This document shows, one piece after another, positions 23,305-31,754 of a stretch of 64,000 nt of DNA; position 1 is the first letter of the stretch; each line of letters opens with the position of its first letter. The notes beneath the pieces were generated by a model. It was not told the DNA's origin. It did not search any database and saw only the letters and a program-made list of their open reading frames with translations. A program made the position numbers and the translations under genes. The DNA lies in the NCBI GenBank assembly GCA_027486255.1, contig JAIXPL010000001.1:24643-88642 (forward strand). The letters are read 5' to 3'. Source of the stretch: Comamonadaceae bacterium (GTDB lineage Bacteria > Pseudomonadota > Gammaproteobacteria > Burkholderiales > Burkholderiaceae_C).

Positions 23305-24568
23305 GCCCAGCCTGACGTCGACATCCCCCCGCAGCCCCGAGGTGGCCGGTGTCTGGAGGTTCTGGCGCCAAGGGCGGGTTCTTCGGACCTACGCATGGAC
23401 GGCCCGGCATCCGCAAGGCCGCCTGATGCAGGGCAGTTTGCAGGCCTATGGAATGCATCAGGTTCGGGCACAGCTGCGGCGCCAAGGCCTGCATCCGCTC
23501 AGCGTCAAGCCAGCGGCCGTGCCGCGGCGGCGGGCCGTGCAGTCCCGGGACGTGGTGCTGTTCACGCGTCAACTGGCCACCCTGCTCGGGGCGGGCATTG
23601 CACTGTTGCAGAGCCTGCAGGTCATCCGCCAGGGTCTGCGCCACACGGGCATGGCTGCGCTGGTGGACCAACTGCATGCCGACCTGGAGGCGGGCCTGGC
23701 CCTGAGCACGGCCTTGCGCAAGCACCCCCGCGCTTTCCCCCCGCTGTACGCCCACCTCGTGGAGGCCGGCGAAGCCTCGGGCCAGCTGGATGCCTTGCTC
23801 GCGCGCATGGCCACCGACCTTGAAAAATCCCAAGCCTTGCAATCGAAGGTGCGATCAGCGCTGGCCTATCCGGCCCTGGTGTTGGGCGTGGCGGTGCTCG
23901 TCGTGGCCGTGGTCATGGTGGCGGTGGTGCCTTCGTTCGAAGGGGTGTTTGCCTCGTTCGGCTCGCAGCTTCCAGCGCCCACGCGCTTGGTCATGGCCAT
24001 CAGCCGTGGCCTGGCCGAGCAGGGGCCTGTCTGGCTGATCCTGGGCCTGGCGCTGCTGCTGGCCGGTGTTCATCGCTGGCGACATAGCGAGCCGTTTCGC
24101 CGTCGCATCGAGGGTGTTCTGCTGGGCCTGCCGCAGCTGGGCTCCTTGATGCACGAAGCGGCCGTGGCGCGGTGGAGCCGCACCCTGTCAGGGCTGCTGG
24201 CGGCCGGCCTGCCGCTGGTCGATGCCATGTCGGCGGTCCGGGGCGCGGCGGGCCCGTACCTGTACGCCGATGCCTGCGGGCGTCTGCGCGAAGAACTGTC
24301 CCGGGGCAGCAGCTTGCATGTGGCCATGGCCGACACCGGACTTTTTTCACCCATGGTGCTGCAGATGTGCGCCATCGGTGAGGAGTCCGGCGCGCTCGAG
24401 GGCATGCTCGCCAAGGTGGCCGAGTTCCATGAACGCGAAGTCGACGAGCGCGTCAGCCGCTTATCCAGCCTGCTGGAGCCCGCCATCATCTTGCTGCTGG
24501 GTGTGGTGATCGGCGGCCTGGTGGTCGCGCTGTACCTGCCCATTTTCCAAATGGGGCAGATCACCTGA
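23297..24568 (+). CDS. pilC: Type IV pilus inner-membrane platform protein
   Basis: 423 residues of the GspF/PilC family, anchoring the assembly ATPase in the inner membrane. Two T2SF domains are visible: the first near 85-205 (VLFTRQLATLLGAGIALLQSL), the second near 285-405 (RWSRTLSGLLAAGLPLVDAM). Each is followed by hydrophobic helices, and the last segment ends in LYLPIFQMGQIT, a conserved PilC terminus. It overlaps pilB by 8 bp and pilD by 1 bp, so the three are tightly coupled. The N-terminal 70 residues are less conserved. Confidence 0.95.
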   Translation: MPRPSLTSTSPRSPEVAGVWRFWRQGRVLRTYAWTARHPQGRLMQGSLQAYGMHQVRAQLRRQGLHPLSVKPAAVPRRRAVQSRDVVLFTRQLATLLGAGIALLQSLQVIRQGLRHTGMAALVDQLHADLEAGLALSTALRKHPRAFPPLYAHLVEAGEASGQLDALLARMATDLEKSQALQSKVRSALAYPALVLGVAVLVVAVVMVAVVPSFEGVFASFGSQLPAPTRLVMAISRGLAEQGPVWLILGLALLLAGVHRWRHSEPFRRRIEGVLLGLPQLGSLMHEAAVARWSRTLSGLLAAGLPLVDAMSAVRGAAGPYLYADACGRLREELSRGSSLHVAMADTGLFSPMVLQMCAIGEESGALEGMLAKVAEFHEREVDERVSRLSSLLEPAIILLLGVVIGGLVVALYLPIFQMGQIT

Positions 24569-25443
24569 TGACGAGCTCGGCGCTCTTGATTGCAACGGGT
24601 CTGGGTCTGGGCCTGATCGTGGGTAGTTTTCTCAACGTGGTGATCCACCGCCTGCCGCGCATGATGGAGCGGCAATGGGCCCAGGAGCTGGCTCAATGGC
24701 AAGCGCAGCAGAAAGTCTGCGGCCCAGCATCACAGGCCTTGCCCGCCGAAGGGGTGCACGCACATCCCTACCACCTGGCTCGACCCGGCTCCCATTGCCC
24801 CTCGTGTGGCCATGCGCTGGCCTGGCACGAGAACATCCCCCTGCTGAGCTTCGTCTTCCTGCGCGGGCGCTGCGCGGCCTGCAGCGCTGCCATCAGCTGG
24901 CGTTACCCCGCGGTCGAGCTGGCCACGGCCGGGCTTTTTGCCTGGTGTTTTTGGCGCTGGGGGTTCAGCCCCGCAGGCTGGCTTTGGTGTGGTTTCTCCG
25001 GCAGCTTGCTGACGCTGGCGTGCATCGATTGGGACACCCAACTGCTGCCCGACGACATCACCTTGCCTCTTTTGTGGAGCGGCCTGGTGGCTGCTGCCCT
25101 GGGCTGGAACCCTTGGACCGGCCTGCACGATGCAGTGTGGGGGGCGGCGGGGGGCTACCTCTGCCTGTGGCTGGTCTACCACCTCTTTAAGGGGGTGACC
25201 GGTCAGGAGGGCATGGGTCATGGCGACTTCAAGCTGCTGGCCGCCCTGGGTGCCTGGTTCGGTTGGGCCGCCTTGTTGCCCGTGGTGCTCGTGGCCTCTT
25301 TCGCCGGGGCGGCCGTCGGCCTGAGCCTGCGTGGCCTGGGTCGCCTGCAGGCCGGCCAGCCCATGCCCTTCGGACCTTTCCTGGCCCTGGCCGGATTTCT
25401 GGCGATGCTGCTGGGCCCGGACTACTGGTGGCCTTACCTATGA
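24568..25443 (+). CDS. pilD: Type IV prepilin peptidase / N-methyltransferase
   Basis: Integral membrane aspartyl peptidase that cleaves and N-methylates prepilins. 291 residues. The N-terminal GSFLNVVIHRLPRMM and the zinc ribbon CPSCGHAL...CAACSAAI (about residues 74-112) belong to the methylase part. The catalytic Asp residues are in CIDWDTQLLPDD and GMGHGDFKLLAALGAW. Around eight membrane helices are evident. It follows pilC with a shared A at 24568. Confidence 0.96.
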   Translation: MTSSALLIATGLGLGLIVGSFLNVVIHRLPRMMERQWAQELAQWQAQQKVCGPASQALPAEGVHAHPYHLARPGSHCPSCGHALAWHENIPLLSFVFLRGRCAACSAAISWRYPAVELATAGLFAWCFWRWGFSPAGWLWCGFSGSLLTLACIDWDTQLLPDDITLPLLWSGLVAAALGWNPWTGLHDAVWGAAGGYLCLWLVYHLFKGVTGQEGMGHGDFKLLAALGAWFGWAALLPVVLVASFAGAAVGLSLRGLGRLQAGQPMPFGPFLALAGFLAMLLGPDYWWPYL

Positions 25444-25453
25444 TGGCTTCTTC

Positions 25454-26071
25454 ATGATGAACCACCACTCACCCTGGCGCTTGGGCTTGACCGGGGGCAT
25501 CGGCAGCGGCAAAAGCACCGTCGCGGCCATGCTGGCCCGGCGTGGCGCCGCTGTTGTGGATGCCGATGCGATTTCACGCAGCCTCACCCAACCCGGCGGG
25601 GCGGCCATGCCGGCCATTGCCAGCGCCTTCGGTCCCTCCTTCTTGTCGCGGGACGGTGCCCTGGACCGAGACGCCATGCGGCAACGGGTGTTCAGCGAAC
25701 CGGCGGCCCGAGCCAGGCTGGAGGCCATCATCCATCCGCTGGTGGCCCAGGAGACGGCCTTGCGCACGGCACAGGCTCAACGCAGCGGTGTGGCCTGCGT
25801 GGTGTTTGATGTGCCCCTGCTCGTCGAGTCGGGCCGCTGGCGCTCGCAGCTTGACGCCGTGCTGGTGGTCGATTGCAGCGTGGAGCAACAGGTGCAGCGC
25901 GTCATGCAGCGCAGCGGCTGGAGCCGGGAGTCCGTCGAGAAGGTCATCGCCAGCCAGGCCAGCCGGTCCATGCGGCTGGCCGCGGCCGATGTCTGTTTGT
26001 GCAACCAGGCAGTGGGACTCGAAGAACTCGACGCGCTGGTGGCCCAGGCCTGGGAATGCTTCGGGCTATGA
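25454..26071 (+). CDS. coaE: Dephospho-CoA kinase
   Basis: Last enzyme of coenzyme A synthesis, phosphorylating the 3'-OH of dephospho-CoA. 205 residues from the ATG at 25454 (a second ATG follows directly). P-loop GLTGGIGSGKST lies near residue 12, DADAISRSLTQPGG near 35, and the lid motif VDCSVEQQVQRVMQRSGWS near 140. It starts 10 bp after pilD, the conserved betaproteobacterial order. Confidence 0.96.
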   Translation: MMNHHSPWRLGLTGGIGSGKSTVAAMLARRGAAVVDADAISRSLTQPGGAAMPAIASAFGPSFLSRDGALDRDAMRQRVFSEPAARARLEAIIHPLVAQETALRTAQAQRSGVACVVFDVPLLVESGRWRSQLDAVLVVDCSVEQQVQRVMQRSGWSRESVEKVIASQASRSMRLAAADVCLCNQAVGLEELDALVAQAWECFGL

Positions 26072-26116
26072 TGCGCTGGCTTTGGCCTCTCTAGCGGTTT
26101 AAAAAAAGACAACGCC

Positions 26117-26872
26117 GTGATTCTTTACGAGTATCCATTCAACGAACGCATCCGCACGTATCTGCGACTGGAGCACCTTTTTGCCCGCTTGGGCGAGCTG
26201 GCCGCGCGCAGCAGCGCCACTGATCATCACTACGCGATCACCACCATCTTCGAGGTCATGGAGGTCGCTGGTCGCCCTGAGCTCAAGACCGACGTCCTCA
26301 AGGACCTCGAAAAGCAAAAACACCTGCTTAACAGCTACCGGGGCAATCCCGCGATTTCCGAGGCGGCCCTGGACCAGGTGGTCGGCCAGTTGGAAACCCG
26401 CTTTGCAGCCCTCAACGAGATGCACGGTAAGACGGGTCTGCCCCTGACCGAGATTGAGTGGCTCATGGGTGTGCGCAGCCGCGCCAGCATCCCAGGGGGT
26501 ACCTGCGAATTCGACCTGCCGGCCTATCACGCCTGGCAGCACTTTGATGCCGACCGCCGCCGTGCCGACCTGCATGGTTGGATGGCCAGCCTCTTGCCCC
26601 TGGCCGAGGCCACGGACATCCTGCTCAAGCTCGTGCGCGATGCGGGCTCGCCCCAGAAGGTCATGGGCAGCGGCGGACATTTCCAGCAAAGCCTGCCGCA
26701 GGGGCGCAGCTTTCAGCTGCTGCGTCTGCGCATCGATCCGCAGCTCGGGCTCATTCCGGAGATCAGCGCCAACCGCCTAATGGTGTCGGTGCGCTTCGTC
26801 CGCTTCACCGAGGCGCAACGCTTGCAATCGGTGAGCGAAGACGCACAATTCGAGCTCACCTACTGCGCCTGA
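26117..26872 (+). CDS. zapD: Cell division protein ZapD
   Basis: 251-residue cytoplasmic protein that crosslinks FtsZ filaments and stabilises the Z-ring. It begins at a GTG (26117): MILYEYPFNERIRTYLRLEHLF, the family N-terminus. Conserved segments include HHYAITTIFEVMEVAGRPELKTD, RASIPGGTCEFDLPAYHAW and GGHFQQSLPQGRSFQLLRL. It is placed between coaE and yacG as in most proteobacteria. Confidence 0.97.
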   Translation: MILYEYPFNERIRTYLRLEHLFARLGELAARSSATDHHYAITTIFEVMEVAGRPELKTDVLKDLEKQKHLLNSYRGNPAISEAALDQVVGQLETRFAALNEMHGKTGLPLTEIEWLMGVRSRASIPGGTCEFDLPAYHAWQHFDADRRRADLHGWMASLLPLAEATDILLKLVRDAGSPQKVMGSGGHFQQSLPQGRSFQLLRLRIDPQLGLIPEISANRLMVSVRFVRFTEAQRLQSVSEDAQFELTYCA

Positions 26873-26905
26873 GTGCTGCGCATGCAGCGGCCGGGCACGA
26901 GCATC

Positions 26906-27112
26906 ATGCGTTCTGCCTCTCACACCTCCCGCCTTGTGAATTGCCCTGCCTGTGGGGGCCCCAGCGTCTACGGTCCGGAAAACTCTTTTCGTCCTTTTTG
27001 CTGCGCGCGCTGCAAGAGCGTCGACTTCGGCGCCTGGGCCAGTGAGGGCTTCCGTGTTCCTGCCGAAGCCCCGCCTGACGACCAGGCTTTCGGCGACCCC
27101 CGGCTGCAGTAA
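26906..27112 (+). CDS. yacG: DNA gyrase inhibitor YacG
   Basis: 68 residues from the ATG at 26906; ATG 26882 or GTG 26873 would lengthen the tail to 76-79 residues. The zinc finger is CPACGGP...CCARCKSVDFGAWASEGFRVP, the YacG signature. It binds GyrB and zinc and blocks gyrase activity. It follows zapD closely, the usual pair. No clear ribosome-binding site distinguishes the starts. Confidence 0.93.
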   Translation: MRSASHTSRLVNCPACGGPSVYGPENSFRPFCCARCKSVDFGAWASEGFRVPAEAPPDDQAFGDPRLQ

Positions 27113-27123
27113 GCACCCGATCG

Positions 27124-27402
27124 ATGAGACGCCTGCTCCTGCTTATCGCTTTGCTCCAAGTAGCAGGTTTTATGGCTGCACCTGTCCATGCAGCCGAGCG
27201 GGCGGACACGCCTGCGGCCGATGCCGGAGCGGCCAAGAAAGAACCAAAGCAGGCGCCAAAACAGGCGCCCAAGCAGGCGGCGGCACCTCGGGCGAATGCA
27301 GCGGGGGGATCGGGTGAGACCACCGCCGAACGCCAGGCCCGCTTGCGGCGCGAATGCAAGGGCCGCCCCAATGCGGGCGCCTGCACCGGCTATACCGACT
27401 GA
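27124..27402 (+). CDS. Small secreted Lys/Pro/Ala-rich protein
   Basis: 92 residues with a signal peptide (LLLLIALLQVAGFMAAP, cleavage near VHAAE). Three imperfect KQAP repeats (about residues 43-53) are followed by an ETTAERQARLRRECKGRPNAGACTGYTD end with two Cys. The end resembles small periplasmic proteins of Comamonadaceae, with no known role. It starts 12 bp after yacG and is closed by a hairpin at 27417. Confidence 0.7.
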   Translation: MRRLLLLIALLQVAGFMAAPVHAAERADTPAADAGAAKKEPKQAPKQAPKQAAAPRANAAGGSGETTAERQARLRRECKGRPNAGACTGYTD

Positions 27403-27416
27403 GCTGCCCACATCAA

Positions 27417-27450
27417 AAAGCCGCGCTGGCCTTGAGGCCCTGCGCGGCTT
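27417..27450. terminator. Hairpin between convergent units
   Basis: Arms AGCCGCGC and GCGCGGCT around a 15-nt loop that can itself pair (GGCC/GGCC). The T-run is weak. A second short hairpin CGCCCG/CGGGCG follows at about 27460-27474. Together they separate the rightward yacG unit from leftward grxD. Confidence 0.6.
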
Positions 27451-27479
27451 GTGTTCAAAGCGCCCGAACGGGCGTTGGT

Positions 27480-27800
27480 TCAGGCGGGCGGGTTGCCAAG
27501 CAGCTGCTGCAGCTCGCCGTTTTCGTACATCTCCATCATGATGTCCGAGCCACCCACGAACTCCCCCTTGATGTAGAGCTGAGGAATGGTCGGCCACTGG
27601 CTGTATTCCTTGATGCCTTGGCGCACGGCCTCATCTTCCAGCACATTGACCGTGGCGGGCTTGGCCACGCCGCAGGCCTTGAGGATCTGGATGGCGCGGC
27701 CCGAAAAGCCGCACATGGGGAACTGGGCGGTGCCTTTCATGAAAAGCACCACGTCGCTGGATTTGACGATCTGGTCGATTCGCTGCTGGGTATCGTGCAT
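27480..27800 (-). CDS. grxD: Monothiol glutaredoxin (Grx4 type)
   Basis: 106 residues with the CGFS active site ([13 protein letters not shown]) and the glutathione-binding [20 protein letters not shown]. Monothiol glutaredoxins carry [2Fe-2S] clusters and assist Fe-S transfer rather than disulfide reduction. It is the last gene of the hemA-prfA-prmC-grxD order conserved in Burkholderiales, 34 bp after prmC. Confidence 0.97.
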   Translation of the reverse strand: MHDTQQRIDQIVKSSDVVLFMKGTAQFPMCGFSGRAIQILKACGVAKPATVNVLEDEAVRQGIKEYSQWPTIPQLYIKGEFVGGSDIMMEMYENGELQQLLGNPPA

Positions 27801-27834
27801 GGTCTGGGGTCTTTCAACAAAGATGCCTTAATTA

Positions 27835-28680
27835 TCAGCCTTGGGTCAAGGGCTTGTTGTCCATGGGGCTGGGCAGGCGAGCGCCGGTGCAGCGGACGAT
27901 GCCCGCCAGGTCCTGGCGGCTGCATACCTGGGCTAAGCCAGCCGCCTTAAGCAGGGTGTGCACCGCGGCCGATTGGTCGTGCCCATGCTCGAGCAGCAGC
28001 CAGCCGCCGGGCACGAGCCGGGTGGTGGCCTGCCCGATGATCTTGCGCAGGTCATCGAGCCCGTCCCTGCCTGAGACAAGCGCGCTCTGCGGCTCATGGC
28101 GCAGCGCGGGCAGGTGGTCATAGCCCTCGGCGATGTAGGGCGGGTTGCTGACGATCAAGTCAAAGGGGCCGGGCAGGCTGCTCAGCCAATCGCCCTGATG
28201 GAAACGGACGGGCAGGGCCAGTTGTGTGGCATTGGTCCTGGCCACCGTCAGGGCTTGCGCGCTGGCGTCGACCGCCCACACCTCCCAGGCCGGGCGTGCA
28301 TGCTGGAGGGCCAGGGCGATGGCGCCGCTGCCGGTGCCCAGGTCAACCGCTTTCAGCGGGGCCGGGCCATGCAGTTCGAGCGCCCATTCCACCAGGGTCT
28401 CGGTGTCCGGCCGGGGCACCAGCACGCGCGCATCGACAGCCAGGGGCAGGCCAAAGAATTCCTTGCGGCCCACCAGGTAGGCCACTGGCTCACCGGCCAG
28501 CCGGCGACGGCACAGCTCTTGCCATGCTGGGGCCACGCTGGGGGGGAGTGCATCGGTGTCGTGCGCGCGCAGCCAGGCGCGGTCATCCGCGCGCCCGAGC
28601 AGGTGCAAGAGCAGCAGTTGCGCATCCAATGCGTCCAGGCCCATGTGGCGCGCCTGCGCCAAGGCGTCGGCCAGGCTCAT
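27835..28680 (-). CDS. prmC: Peptide chain release factor N5-glutamine methyltransferase
   Basis: Methylates the Gln of the GGQ motif in RF1 and RF2. 281 residues. The N-terminal helical domain binds the factor. The SAM motif [14 protein letters not shown] is near residue 117, and the catalytic NPPY (VSNPPYIAE) near 184. Its start overlaps the prfA stop by 4 bp, so enzyme and substrate are co-translated. Confidence 0.97.
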   Translation of the reverse strand: MSLADALAQARHMGLDALDAQLLLLHLLGRADDRAWLRAHDTDALPPSVAPAWQELCRRRLAGEPVAYLVGRKEFFGLPLAVDARVLVPRPDTETLVEWALELHGPAPLKAVDLGTGSGAIALALQHARPAWEVWAVDASAQALTVARTNATQLALPVRFHQGDWLSSLPGPFDLIVSNPPYIAEGYDHLPALRHEPQSALVSGRDGLDDLRKIIGQATTRLVPGGWLLLEHGHDQSAAVHTLLKAAGLAQVCSRQDLAGIVRCTGARLPSPMDNKPLTQG

Positions 28681-29792
28681 GCGCCCTGGCTTTCGAGATC
28701 GGCCAGCTGCTCAGCGCCGCGCGCCACCAGCAAGGCCGTGACCACATCGCCCAGCTCGCCTTCCATGATGTGGCTGAGTTTGTAGAGCGTGAGGTTGATG
28801 CGGTGGTCGGTCAGGCGGCCCTGCGGAAAGTTGTAGGTGCGGATGCGGTCGCTGCGGTCGCCACTGCCGATCAGGCCTTTGCGCAGGGCCGCGTCCTTGG
28901 CAGCGCGCTCGCTGCGGTCTTTTTCCTGGATGCGGGCGGCCAGCACCTGCAGTGCCTTGGCCTTGTTGCGGTGCTGGCTGCGGTCGTCCTGGCACTCGGC
29001 CACGATACCGGTGGGCAGGTGCGTGATGCGCACGGCCGAATCGGTTTTGTTGATGTGCTGCCCGCCCGCCCCGCTGGCTCGGAAGGTGTCGATGCGCAGC
29101 TCAGACGGGTTGATCTGCACCGCCTGGGCCTCGTCGGGCTCGGGCAGTACCGCCACGGTGCAGGCGCTGGTGTGGATGCGGCCCTGGGTCTCGGTGGCCG
29201 GCACGCGCTGCACCCGGTGGCCGCCCGACTCGAAGCGCAGCTTGCCGTAGACGCCCACCCCCCGTTCGTCAGGCTCGCCCTCCATGCGCAGCACCACCTC
29301 TTTGTAGCCCCCTAGCTCAGAGGGCGACTCGCTGATGAGCTCGCAGCGCCAGCCGCAGCCTTCTGCAAAGCGGGTGTACATGCGCAGCAGATCGCCGGCA
29401 AAGAGCGCCGACTCGTCGCCGCCCGTGCCGGCGCGGATTTCCAGGAAAGCGGGCCGCACGTCGTCCGGGTCTTTCGGAATGAGCATCAGCTGCAGGGCCT
29501 GGTCCAGGGCCAACACGTCGGCTTCGGCCGAGGCGATTTCTTCCTCCGCCAGTTGGACCATGTCGGCGTCGTCTGTGGCCTCGGCACGCATGGCCCGGGC
29601 GCTGGCCAGATCCGCTTCGCGCTGGGTCAGGTGCCGGTACTGCTCGGCCAGGCCGCTGGCCTCGGCATGTTCGCGCGTGAGCCGGCGAAAGCGGTCCAGA
29701 TCGCTCACCACGTCTGGCGCCGACAGCAGTGCGTCCAGCTCGTGCAAACGGATGAGCTGGCGTTCCAGGGTCTGGCGGAGGAAAGGTTTCAT
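28677..29792 (-). CDS. prfA: Peptide chain release factor 1
   Basis: RF1 reads UAA and UAG. 371 residues, slightly longer than the usual 360. The PAT codon-recognition tripeptide is in [14 protein letters not shown] and the catalytic GGQ in [20 protein letters not shown]. It lies 99 bp after hemA and overlaps prmC. Confidence 0.98.
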   Translation of the reverse strand: MKPFLRQTLERQLIRLHELDALLSAPDVVSDLDRFRRLTREHAEASGLAEQYRHLTQREADLASARAMRAEATDDADMVQLAEEEIASAEADVLALDQALQLMLIPKDPDDVRPAFLEIRAGTGGDESALFAGDLLRMYTRFAEGCGWRCELISESPSELGGYKEVVLRMEGEPDERGVGVYGKLRFESGGHRVQRVPATETQGRIHTSACTVAVLPEPDEAQAVQINPSELRIDTFRASGAGGQHINKTDSAVRITHLPTGIVAECQDDRSQHRNKAKALQVLAARIQEKDRSERAAKDAALRKGLIGSGDRSDRIRTYNFPQGRLTDHRINLTLYKLSHIMEGELGDVVTALLVARGAEQLADLESQGA

Positions 29793-29891
29793 GTCACCGG
29801 GGGAGCATTCAGGGCTGGCACCGCCGTGGGGCCGTGCGCTAGGGGCAGACCGCCAGGCCCGGCAGGGCGGCGGTGGAGCAGGTTGCCCGCG

Positions 29892-31172
29892 CTAGTGTCC
29901 GTGCGGGTCCTGGGGCGGATTGCCGCGCAGGAAAAGCCGCGATACGGCCCGTGCCGTGCTTTCACGGTTCTCGGTGTCGCTGGTATGCAGTTCGGCCATG
30001 GCGCCGTGCAGCATTTTCTGCGTCAGGCCCCGCGACAGGGCTTCCAGCACCGCTTCCACGGGCTCGCCCTTGGCCAGCAGTTTGCGTGCCCTGGCCAATT
30101 CCAGCGTGCGCCATTCGTCGGCCTGGGCATTGAGCTGCTGGATCAGCGGCACCGTGGAGCGCTGATTGAGCCAGTGCATGAAGTTCTGCACCCCGGCGTT
30201 GATGATGACCTCGGCCTCGGCCACCGCGGCTTGCCGGCTGTCCTTGCCGGTTTGCACGACTTTGGCCAGGTCGTCCACCGTGTAGAGGTAGACATCGGGC
30301 AAGGCTTTGACTTCTGGCTCGATGTCGCGCGGGACGGCCAGATCGACCATGAACATGGGGCGGCGCCGGCGCAGCTTGATGGCGCGCTCCACCGCCCCCA
30401 GGCCAATGATGGGCAAGGTGCTTGCCGTGCAGCTGATCACCGCGTCGAACTCGTGCAGGCGGGCGGGCAGGTCGCCCAGGGGCATGACCTCGGCACCGAA
30501 GCGGCTGGCGAGCTTTTCGCCCCGCTCCAGCGTGCGGTTGGCAATCGCCAGGGCCTTGGGGTTCTTGGCGGCGAAGTGGGTGGCCGCCAGGTCGATCATC
30601 TCGCCGGCTCCCACGAAAAGGACACGGATCTTTCCGAGGTCCTCGAAGATCTGACCGGCCAGGCGCACCCCCGCGGCCGCCATGCTGATGCTCTGAGAAC
30701 CCACCTCGGTACTTGTTCGCACCTCCTTGGCCACGGCAAAGGAGCGCTGGAACAGTTGGTGCAGGGTGGTGCCCAGGGCGCCAGCCTGTTCGGCTGCACG
30801 CACCGCGTCCTTCATCTGGCCCAGGATCTGAGGCTCTCCCAGCACCATGGAATCGAGGCCGCTGGCCACGCGGAAGGCGTGGCGTGCTGCGTCTCCATCT
30901 CGCAGGGTGTAGGTGTGGTCTCGCAGCACCTCGGGTGCCACGCCGCCGCTGTGGGCCAGCCACTTCAGCGTGTGGTCGACCTCGGCCTGCTCGCCAGCGC
31001 AATACACCTCGGTGCGGTTGCAGGTGGACAGCAGGGTGGCTTCCGGCTGGCGCGTCATGGCCGCTCGCAGGCCCTGCAGGGTGGGCGCGATCTGGTCAAC
31101 GGCAAAAGCAAACCTGCCCCGCAGGTCCAGCGGTGCCGTGTGGTGATTCAGCCCGAGGGCCCAGACTGGCAT
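29892..31172 (-). CDS. hemA: Glutamyl-tRNA reductase
   Basis: First step of C5 tetrapyrrole synthesis: Glu-tRNA to glutamate-1-semialdehyde, NADPH-dependent. 426 residues from the ATG at 31172 ([18 protein letters not shown]); the frame is open to 31280, but the extension is AT-rich and not conserved. Catalytic Cys is in [12 protein letters not shown], substrate binding in [14 protein letters not shown], and the Rossmann motif is [14 protein letters not shown]. There is no ribosome-binding site before the ATG, and a TATAAT sits only 8 bp upstream. Confidence 0.97.
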   Translation of the reverse strand: MPVWALGLNHHTAPLDLRGRFAFAVDQIAPTLQGLRAAMTRQPEATLLSTCNRTEVYCAGEQAEVDHTLKWLAHSGGVAPEVLRDHTYTLRDGDAARHAFRVASGLDSMVLGEPQILGQMKDAVRAAEQAGALGTTLHQLFQRSFAVAKEVRTSTEVGSQSISMAAAGVRLAGQIFEDLGKIRVLFVGAGEMIDLAATHFAAKNPKALAIANRTLERGEKLASRFGAEVMPLGDLPARLHEFDAVISCTASTLPIIGLGAVERAIKLRRRRPMFMVDLAVPRDIEPEVKALPDVYLYTVDDLAKVVQTGKDSRQAAVAEAEVIINAGVQNFMHWLNQRSTVPLIQQLNAQADEWRTLELARARKLLAKGEPVEAVLEALSRGLTQKMLHGAMAELHTSDTENRESTARAVSRLFLRGNPPQDPHGH

Positions 31173-31179
31173 GGTCGTG

Positions 31180-31185
31180 ATTATA
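31180..31185 (-). promoter_or_regulatory. TATAAT immediately upstream of hemA
   Basis: Reading leftward TTTATAATCACGACC then ATG. If it is the -10 element, the transcript would start at or next to the ATG (leaderless). The sequence further upstream is AT-rich and holds a GTCTA/TAGAC hairpin (31206-31221) and GTCTATTT repeated at 31206 and 31232, which could be regulator sites or a second promoter. Confidence 0.4.
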
Positions 31186-31332
31186 AATTCCACACCCCAC
31201 CAAAAGTCTATTTTTTTAGACACAAACAACTGTCTATTTAAATCTACATATGGGTTAACCCTAGTTTTGGGTGCAAGCAAGGATGTAGCGAAGGCCGCCG
31301 GCTCCTAATAGATGGGCTCTAATACGGCCGGG

Positions 31333-31620
31333 ATGACGGCTTACCTGCTTTTTCTGCACCTGCTCAACCTGGCTTTGCCAGCCGTCGCGCTGGCCGGGCT
31401 GATGGTGGCCATGGGCGGCTGGGTGGCCGCCCCGCGCGGGGCACGGCCCTGGGTGGCCAGCTGGTTCGCCCGCCTGGCCTTGACGGCAGGACTGAACCTG
31501 CTGGTGCTCACGGCCTCGCTGCTCTGGTTCGGTGCCGACGGCAAGATGGTCAGCTACGGTGCCATGGTGCTGGCATCGGCGCTGGCGCAGTTGGTCATGT
31601 GGCGCAGCTGGCGACCTTGA
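31333..31620 (+). CDS. Small three-helix membrane protein
   Basis: 95 residues from the ATG at 31333; an ATG at 31312 is also in frame. Hydrophobic segments are at about 3-28, 43-63 and 72-88. Composition and GC match the core genome, so it is probably a real betaproteobacterial gene of unknown function. It is divergent from hemA. Confidence 0.65.
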   Translation: MTAYLLFLHLLNLALPAVALAGLMVAMGGWVAAPRGARPWVASWFARLALTAGLNLLVLTASLLWFGADGKMVSYGAMVLASALAQLVMWRSWRP

Positions 31621-31754
31621 GTTGCGGCATCCCGTGCCCCCCGAGGGGCATGCTGCCGCCGAAGGCCAGAAACAGGCTGCTGCGGTAACATCTTTAGTCA
31701 ACTCGGTGGTCCTCGCGGACGCTTCCGAGCCGACCCGCGCACCTGAATCTCCCG

